Both the position numbers and the translations under genes were made by a program. A stretch of 43,699 nt of DNA from a virus. Each line of letters begins with the position of its first letter. The first letter of the stretch is position 1. The notes under the pieces were generated by a model. That model saw nothing but the letters and a program-made list of their open reading frames with translations. It made no database searches and was not told where the DNA came from. The stretch is from positions 1-43,699 of the IMG/VR virus record IMGVR_UViG_3300011114_000957, one strand, 5' to 3'. Shown piece by piece: positions 40,201 to 43,699 of this stretch.

Positions 40201-40644
40201 AGAACAACTCACCTTGCAACAATGAGCGGCAATCAAGCAGTCGCTACGGCTGGTCTGGCTTCTCCGCATGCGGATGCAGAAACAACTCACTACGCAGTAA
40301 GAGAAGGTGATTTTCCAGAACTTGGTCTGGCAGCACTAAAACATAAGCATGCAGACGCACTAACAACTCATCATGCATTCTTAAACAGAAATCCAGCAGT
40401 CGCTCTGGCGGCTCTGGGTTCTCCTTATGCAACCACAAGAACAACTCATAATGCAGTAAGATATGACAATGCAGATGTCGCTTTAGCAGCTCTGGATCAT
40501 CCGCATGCGGATGAGCAAACGTTTAGTATTGCAGCAAGACACCATAATGCGGATGTGCGTCTACTGGCTGGTATGAGTCTAGCGGCTAGAAAATCTGATG
40601 CGGCTAGAAAAGCTGGTGGTATTTTAGATACTGGTACCGCATAA
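34282..40644 (+). CDS. Giant capsid-targeted alpha-solenoid protein, two fused modules
   Basis: A 2120-residue protein starting MKHFIQYLTE (targeting pattern). Module 1 has an N-terminal domain (residues 11-265) with WIAKRYADGGI and GKGTNWCTAS, then about 17 repeats of 26 residues (265-705). The joint ITESYFKSKIKSLVRY leads to module 2 at YITED (756-760), where the whole order repeats: WIAKRYADGGI, the second domain with SRWCTNS at 912-918, then about 42 repeats (1015-2105). Repeats read ALASPHADAxTTHxAxxHxNPEVxMA and recall leucine-rich-variant or HEAT solenoids. [LI]-x-E sites at E10, E734 and E759 are candidate prohead-protease cuts. The long open frame continues without frameshift. Confidence 0.8.
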   Translation: MKHFIQYLTEDSDQIIRDNSTKIQKRMLDNGFSVPAPDVHSHFKNLLRDMPEHHKNWIAKRYADGGIKHVEDISKVSALLKRHDELLAQNLITPGALKSLKNDADLFSMIKKRDPKQQVQMDASLVKPEEYTVTGANEHWTEITPHTENAACQFGKGTNWCTASESNSQFNHYNKDGPMHILIPKNPVHNGERYQIHPHSGQVMNERDHRVDLSDIEKNGGRSHFRMDLDDALLLPEPKNDRPFPTGNYKNYKLTVHTHKLAKNRDTETALSALNDPNADAITTQNASEHHDPRVALAAVKHPKADALTTRFAAYHSDSEVGMAAIQHPKADLETTFAAARHPDTAVATAAMEHPLANGTTINKAAGNSKNSKVAIAALEHPLASIETLEAGVENESSPVALHALHLATNVPTFRDFFSKTNILQSAVQHHDPAVVLAALKHPDINTLHLGTAAEHRSEEVVLAALKHPKSNQITVENASDPSSASEHVLRAIIKHPHVSDLSLANVIMGYHSNSEIQLEALDHPKVDDSALSAGAKQTDYRVALKAVQHPKAGTHALEQGVRHHNATVGLAALRHRNVDSQTIRAALASKYNDPAVALEALKHPLVNEYHLKIAAGHENPEVVMAALQHPKANGQTVEHAIAYGRHNSEIAMAALQHPKANAATTHGAANHFDPAVALAALKHPLADEQTARTALFNHAGEDPNNALAQQIRTAAGQKIHLTPDVVSQRTITESYFKSKIKSLVRYNLIQPSADYITEDYQQTLRDNQTKIAKRMKDHGFLPGVTENPDLIHSVFNGSGDFNNLSDQHKSWIAKRYADGGIEQVKDQPVHRAFTEVIKDLKQHDELVAAKKIPSTGLKSLSTGDALKKMLAKFGRPSGVEPEEYKVESENEHWSVVIPHTSNASCGFADQSRWCTNSRENTSQFEDHTRKGPLRIIIPKNPQYKGEKYQWHQATDTGTGQLHHSFMNRANLPASFITMTSDGTRPLPPGPVADRMEQVKQSSRKIKAQLDDPNASRNILETAVRHSDPDVAIAALNHTNSDPELIEQAMSHPDLKVAKAAITSRVPVTKHALGSGVRNPNPEIALYTLQHSSINNDHVLAALEHSDPKVVLTGLSHPALQDVGSSLRKLASSKHKQLVMAALKHPKADLDVIKFAINNQNPEISKAVLSQHPNLSSQTINEILDSPYVNHHTAKALLSHPNANTQSVNHVLNYSDDPELGLMAINSPHADVKTTWSAARNGSKEVAFAGLKHPLADQTTTQFAAQNHTHRDVAIAALEHPLANAETVLQAAKNNSHPDVPIAALGHRLADTLTTVQAAETHTNSRVRLAAIQHPKASQETLYAAKHTTNPDVAAAILKHPLLNDKDIINTIMSQYKDTNSATEPIQMMAVNHPNADTTTTHFGAQSGHPHVVMAALQSHNADIRTINLAASNPQLKDPGVAMATLTHKYANAETTHHIVQNKNAEIAMAGLNSPHADARTTHLALSHRDSTVKLAAINSPHANADTIRGAMRGEEAEIAMAALASPHADTKATHIGALSNHAQIVMAALRSPHADARTTHNAAGHKIPEVSLAALASPHADAQTTHYAVQHDSEYVAKAALASPHADAQTTHRGVQSKNMEVVMAALRSPHADAKTTHSAVNQRNKAIALEGLASPHADIETIYGAASHSNPEVVMAALAHPLADEYAVNRASEQRDPAIVMAALKHRKANNVTTHNAVSNSNPEVALAGLRSPHADNHTTENAAQHYHSHVVLEALASPHATAETTHVAAGHSNPEVAMAAVASPHANQHTAYLAAGHSNPEVVMAAVASPHAGTETINRAAHNRDSKVVLAAIRSPHADARTTHIGIRNQDVHVGLAALASPHADAETTHHGATHFHTAVSLAAVNHKHADAITTYNGVQSPSAEVAMAALASPHATTKTTHHAMNNENAVVNSAALASPHADAATTHHAFDLNREDLSLAALASPHADARTTHLATMSGNQAVATAGLASPHADAETTHYAVREGDFPELGLAALKHKHADALTTHHAFLNRNPAVALAALGSPYATTRTTHNAVRYDNADVALAALDHPHADEQTFSIAARHHNADVRLLAGMSLAARKSDAARKAGGILDTGTA
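35080..40570 (+). repeat. 78-bp tandem repeat array in the giant gene
   Basis: The coding repeats have a 78-base unit (26 codons), interrupted at 36385-37320 by the module joint and second N-terminal domain. Units from about 38690 onward are the most alike, sharing TCTCCGCATGCAGACGCA with the SphI-like palindrome GCATGC. Units before 38000 are diverged in base sequence although the protein pattern persists. Confidence 0.85.
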
Positions 40645-40647
40645 ATA
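40640..40647 (+). promoter_or_regulatory. Late-promoter-like octamer
   Basis: CATAAATA overlapping the giant gene's stop codon, then CAGT and the ATG at 40652. The string ATAAATACAGTATG is nearly the same as that before the small basic gene at 21953. The short intergenic gap suggests extra late transcripts for the downstream gene. Confidence 0.5.
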
Positions 40648-40651
40648 CAGT

Positions 40652-43003
40652 ATGAATCCTTTTCTTACATATTTAACCGAAGACTCTAAATCTACTATAG
40701 ATAATAATTCTAAATTAATAGAAAAAAAATTAAAGGCGCATGGAGTTGATCTGCCGCCAGGTAGTCCAGGAAGCGTTCACGACTGGTTTAATGGCGTGAT
40801 GGGTGCGGCACCAGAACATCATAAATTGTGGATAGCAAAAAGATATGTTAGTGGCGGTATTGCTCATACCGAAGATATTCCTGGAACTTTAAATTTATTG
40901 CAACGTCACGACCAGTTACTGGCGCAGGGCAACATATCTAGTGGAACCCTACCAAAACTAAAAACTAATGCAGAATTATACTCTTTCGTAAACAAAAATG
41001 ATCCTGATAAAGATGTGGCTGTTGGAAAGGAAAAGGTTAATTCTGAACTGGTAAAGCCACACGAATATACTGTGACAGGAGAAAATGAAGACTGGACCGA
41101 AATAACTCCTCACACAGAAAATGCTAGTTGTTATTTTGGTAAAGGAACTAATTGGTGCACAGCTCCTACTGGCAATAATTCTAGCAATCAATTCAACGAG
41201 TATAATAAACAGGGTCCTATTCATATTCTTGTTCCTAAAACTCCACGACACAAAGGAGAAAAATATCAGGTACACGCTCCAACACATCAAATAACAGACG
41301 AAACAAATACAGAAGTAGATTTTAGGGAAATAGAAGGATATCAACGACCAGTTCCTCATAAAGGAAAAATTAGTGAATATAAACAAAGACTAGAAACACA
41401 TATGCATGCAGAGAGTCCTGATTCAGCAATTGCTCTGGCTGCTCTGGCTTCTCCGCATGCAGACGCAAGAACAACCCATTATGCAGCACAAAATCGTAAT
41501 GCAGATGTTGCTTTAGCGGCTCTGGCTTCTCCGCATGCAGACGCACACACAATTTATATGGCAGCATTAAGTGCCAATCAAGCAGTCGCTATGGGGGCTC
41601 TAACACATAAACATGCAAATGCGGAGACAACTCATGCTGCAGCAAAAAGTCCTGATCCAGCAGTCGCTATGGCTGGTCTGCGTTCTCCGCATGCAGATCG
41701 TAAAACAACTAGTTTTGCAGTAGGACACAAGGATCCAGCAGTCGCTCTTGCGGCTCTGGCTTCTCCGCATGCGGATAACTACACAACTAAGGTTGGAGTA
41801 GAACGTAAAGAGCCTGCAATTGCTCTGGCAGCTTTAAATCATAAAGATGCAGATAAATATACAACTCGTATAGCAGCAGGGCACAGCAATCCAGAAGTTG
41901 CTCTGGCAGCTTTGAATCATAAAGATGCTGATATTTTTACAGCTCAAAGTGGAACATATCACCCCAACCGTAATGTTAAGAATGCGGCTTTAGTACTTCA
42001 AAATACATTAAGAAACGAAAAAAGATCTTTACCAGAATCCTATTCTCTTGGAAAAATTAAGCCTTTTATTCGATTTTTAAGCGAAGAAGATCTGACTCTG
42101 GAGTATCACGACACTCTGAATCCTAAAATTTGGGATGGAGACGAGTTAAAACCAGAGGTTCAGGCTAAATTGCTCCAGATTGCCAAGAAATGGGCAACCT
42201 TTGCCAAGATTCCAGACTTTGCCGTCACAGATATCATCCTGGTTGGCGGCAATGCCAATTACAACTGGACAAAATTCTCGGATCTTGACCTGCATGTCGT
42301 TGTGAATCGTGAAGATCTGGCTGATTGTCCTGATCTGCTAGACGATTATCTGCAAAATAAAAAACAATTATGGGCCCTGGTGCACGACATCACGATTTAC
42401 GGTCATGATGTGGAACTTTACGCTCAAGACAAGGAGACTCCTTACCCGAAAAAGCAAGGAGTCTACAGCGTCAAGGGTAAAAAGTGGATTGTCCAGCCGA
42501 AACACGAAGCGGTTGACTTTCGTGGACCTGTTTTACTGGCAAAAGTGAAGCAGTATACGGAAAGAATTGATACTCTGATCTCTACAAATGCGGAAGATGA
42601 GAGTTTTTCCAAATTAAAAGAAAAATTTAAGAATATGCGCTCCTCAGGCTTGAAAAAGATTGGAGAATTCTCTCTGGAAAACTTAATTTTTAAAGAATTA
42701 CGAAATCGAGGAGTAATTGACCGAATGACGAAGTATTTACAGTCACGACTAGACCAAAAACTCAGTTTAACAGAGAATTATGATTTTCAACTTCAAATTC
42801 ACAACAATAAAACCAACGAATTAGTTGGAGTGAAGCAGTTAAACAGTGAAACAAAATATAAAGCAATGGATATAGGTCTCAGAGCTATACAAGACGCAAA
42901 AAGAGGATTCAAATCAGAATATCCCAAAGCAGGTGATGTGGCAGATCATCACTTTTCTATAAGATATCCACACGATTCCAGTTGGATCACTCCAAACAAT
43001 TAA
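40652..43003 (+). CDS. Capsid-targeted fusion: solenoid plus nucleotidyltransferase
   Basis: A 783-residue protein starting MNPFLTYLTE. Residues 11-250 are the same N-terminal domain as in the giant protein (WIAKRYVSGGI, GKGTNWCTAP). Residues 258-446 are about seven 26-residue repeats. LPESYSLGKIKPFIRFLSEE (460-479) contains IKPFIRFLSE, a second targeting-sequence copy with Ile for Met. Residues 480-700 form a nucleotidyltransferase-fold domain: LEYHDTLNPKIWDG, GGNANYNWTKFSDLDLHVVV (the G-x...S-D-x-D signature) and DVELYAQD for the third acid. A last domain follows LTE (706-708). Related nucleotidyltransferases occur in many T4-like phages. I infer delivery into the host after cleavage. Confidence 0.82.
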   Translation: MNPFLTYLTEDSKSTIDNNSKLIEKKLKAHGVDLPPGSPGSVHDWFNGVMGAAPEHHKLWIAKRYVSGGIAHTEDIPGTLNLLQRHDQLLAQGNISSGTLPKLKTNAELYSFVNKNDPDKDVAVGKEKVNSELVKPHEYTVTGENEDWTEITPHTENASCYFGKGTNWCTAPTGNNSSNQFNEYNKQGPIHILVPKTPRHKGEKYQVHAPTHQITDETNTEVDFREIEGYQRPVPHKGKISEYKQRLETHMHAESPDSAIALAALASPHADARTTHYAAQNRNADVALAALASPHADAHTIYMAALSANQAVAMGALTHKHANAETTHAAAKSPDPAVAMAGLRSPHADRKTTSFAVGHKDPAVALAALASPHADNYTTKVGVERKEPAIALAALNHKDADKYTTRIAAGHSNPEVALAALNHKDADIFTAQSGTYHPNRNVKNAALVLQNTLRNEKRSLPESYSLGKIKPFIRFLSEEDLTLEYHDTLNPKIWDGDELKPEVQAKLLQIAKKWATFAKIPDFAVTDIILVGGNANYNWTKFSDLDLHVVVNREDLADCPDLLDDYLQNKKQLWALVHDITIYGHDVELYAQDKETPYPKKQGVYSVKGKKWIVQPKHEAVDFRGPVLLAKVKQYTERIDTLISTNAEDESFSKLKEKFKNMRSSGLKKIGEFSLENLIFKELRNRGVIDRMTKYLQSRLDQKLSLTENYDFQLQIHNNKTNELVGVKQLNSETKYKAMDIGLRAIQDAKRGFKSEYPKAGDVADHHFSIRYPHDSSWITPNN
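41425..41990 (+). repeat. 78-bp tandem repeats, second array
   Basis: About seven units coding ALASPHADARTTHYAAQNRN-type repeats. The base sequence of the first units (CTGGCTTCTCCGCATGCAGA) is essentially the same as in the giant gene 1-3 kb upstream, so the two arrays can recombine or have exchanged sequence. Confidence 0.8.
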
Positions 43004-43672
43004 TTATTTTTGATTATATGCCGCATCAATTGCTGCGTAATAGGCAGGATCTTGTTGGCGTGAAGCATTGCGCCAATACTGAACAAATCTTTCACGATCT
43101 TGTGGCGACATTTCCTTGGTGTCATCAATCTTCAGTTCACGCATCTTGCCACGCATCACACCAACCGCCATTTGTTGATACGGTTTATGGTATTTTTCAT
43201 CACTCAGAGTGCCGCAACCACCAGGACCACATGCGTCTCCTATCTTTACATTACCTAACATGCGTTTTCCTTGTGCCACATACTGGTTTACGTAGTCTTC
43301 CTGTCCCTTGAACAGGTCAGGCTGAGTCTTTAAAAAACCAGCAGCAGTGGACTTGGTGATCTGAACTGGACCATAGGCAGTGGATTTACCTGATGCCTGT
43401 TTTGTTCTGATGTATTGTGCTGGGTTATAGTCTAGAGCATTTCCAATATCAGTTCCTCGGTGTTCTCCAGCCACAAGAGCCTGATACAATTTCATGTTAT
43501 GTGCGCCGCCAAAGTGAGCATACGGATCGGCTACTGGAGCAGCAGTCTGGGTGGTGGGAGCGGCTGCAGGTGGAGCTGGTGGTGCCTGGGCTCCAGCAGC
43601 CAGCATGGAGCCAGCCAAAGCCAGGGGAGCCAATACGGAACCTTCTTGGAGATATTCGATAAATGGTTTCAT
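43004..43672 (-). CDS. Capsid-targeted lysozyme (SLT/transglycosylase-like)
   Basis: A 222-residue protein. Residues 1-10 (MKPFIEYLQE) follow the targeting pattern with Gly11 after the Glu. Residues 12-50 are hydrophobic and then Ala/Pro-rich (VLAPLALAGSMLAAGAQAPP), which could also serve as an export signal once exposed. Residues 58-222 are lysozyme-like: ALVAGEHRGT with Glu70 as the likely catalytic acid, then SGKSTAYGPVQITKSTAAGF, the S-x-AxGPxQIT signature of soluble lytic transglycosylase-type enzymes. It probably cuts peptidoglycan during entry. It is convergent with the fusion gene, with stop codons adjacent. Confidence 0.78.
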   Translation of the reverse strand: MKPFIEYLQEGSVLAPLALAGSMLAAGAQAPPAPPAAAPTTQTAAPVADPYAHFGGAHNMKLYQALVAGEHRGTDIGNALDYNPAQYIRTKQASGKSTAYGPVQITKSTAAGFLKTQPDLFKGQEDYVNQYVAQGKRMLGNVKIGDACGPGGCGTLSDEKYHKPYQQMAVGVMRGKMRELKIDDTKEMSPQDRERFVQYWRNASRQQDPAYYAAIDAAYNQK

Positions 43673-43676
43673 ACCA

Positions 43677-43684
43677 TATTTATA
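43677..43684 (-). promoter_or_regulatory. Late promoter, exact T4 consensus
   Basis: TATAAATA on the minus strand followed by TGGT and the lysozyme ATG at 43672; upstream is a run of T. With T4-like spacing the transcript would begin within a base or two of the start codon. Confidence 0.65.
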
Positions 43685-43699
43685 TAAAAAAAAAAAATT

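Noticed and set aside
38764-40444. Long antisense frames rich in Cys and Arg opposite the repeats
   Set aside because: They mirror the repeat codons (SPHAD, TTH) on the other strand, have no ribosome sites and are a by-product of repeat composition.
38690-40570. Regularly spaced 78-bp repeats resembling a CRISPR array
   Set aside because: There are no spacers of unique sequence; the repeat unit is itself coding and in frame across the whole array, so it is a tandem protein repeat.
1-43699. Integrase, transposase, insertion sequences or attachment sites
   Set aside because: No recombinase-like protein, no paired terminal repeats around a gene and no partial tRNA copy were seen; the window reads as a lytic phage genome.

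Overview
The window is part of an AT-rich genome of a T4-type contractile-tailed phage (myovirus). The evidence is a baseplate and tail block with recognisable gp6, gp25, gp26, gp53, gp48/54, gp4 and tail-tube relatives, a gp32-type single-stranded DNA-binding protein with a gp33-like late-transcription co-activator, four tRNAs, a SpeD-like S-adenosylmethionine decarboxylase, and dense small genes joined by ATGA overlaps. SpeD and several small families recall cyanophage-like and other aquatic phages. No gene here fixes the host.

Layout. Bases 1-13736 (minus strand) are a baseplate operon. In transcription order it holds a tail-tube cap (gp48/54-like), gp53 with an inserted RCC1-like propeller, a gp27-like hub protein, a second hub-like protein, gp25, gp6, a gp7-position structural protein, a gp8-like wedge and three fibre-type proteins; the last runs off the left edge. 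Bases 13761-16215 (plus) are gp4-like, tail tube, gp26-like and an unknown hydrophilic protein. Bases 16268-17426 (minus) are gp32 and gp33. Bases 17484-21462 (plus) are three virion-type proteins, one extremely cysteine-rich. Bases 21487-33362 are mostly a minus-strand early/middle region: small conserved proteins, endonuclease VII, SpeD-like, metallophosphoesterase, four tRNAs (Leu, Arg, Ile, Glu) and sigma70-type promoters that all have 16-bp spacers. Two plus-strand late-looking genes are embedded in it at 21953-23456.

Bases 33366-43672 are the most unusual part. Five consecutive genes begin with the same ten-residue pattern M-[KN]-x-F-x-x-Y-L-x-E, which aligns residue for residue with the capsid-targeting sequence of T4 internal proteins (MKTYQEFIAE). 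That sequence is removed by the prohead protease after Glu10. The five proteins are a zinc metallopeptidase, an unknown protein, a 2120-residue alpha-solenoid protein, a 783-residue solenoid-nucleotidyltransferase fusion, and a transglycosylase-like lysozyme. The two large proteins share a GTxWCT domain and 26-residue His-rich repeats, and carry further [LI]-x-E sites at their domain joints, one within a near-perfect internal copy of the targeting sequence. My reading is a packaged-protein island: proteins loaded into the prohead, cut from polyproteins by the phage protease, and delivered with the DNA. This is inference from sequence pattern.

Regulation visible in the sequence: T4-late-like octamers (TATAAATA and variants) lie 4-7 bases before several start codons, so close that late messages may be nearly leaderless; TTGACA-16-TATAAT promoters serve gp32, the SpeD operon, two tRNAs and a winged-helix gene; that last gene has a leader with a likely H-type pseudoknot. 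An intergenic stretch at 23781-24046 looks like structured non-coding RNA.
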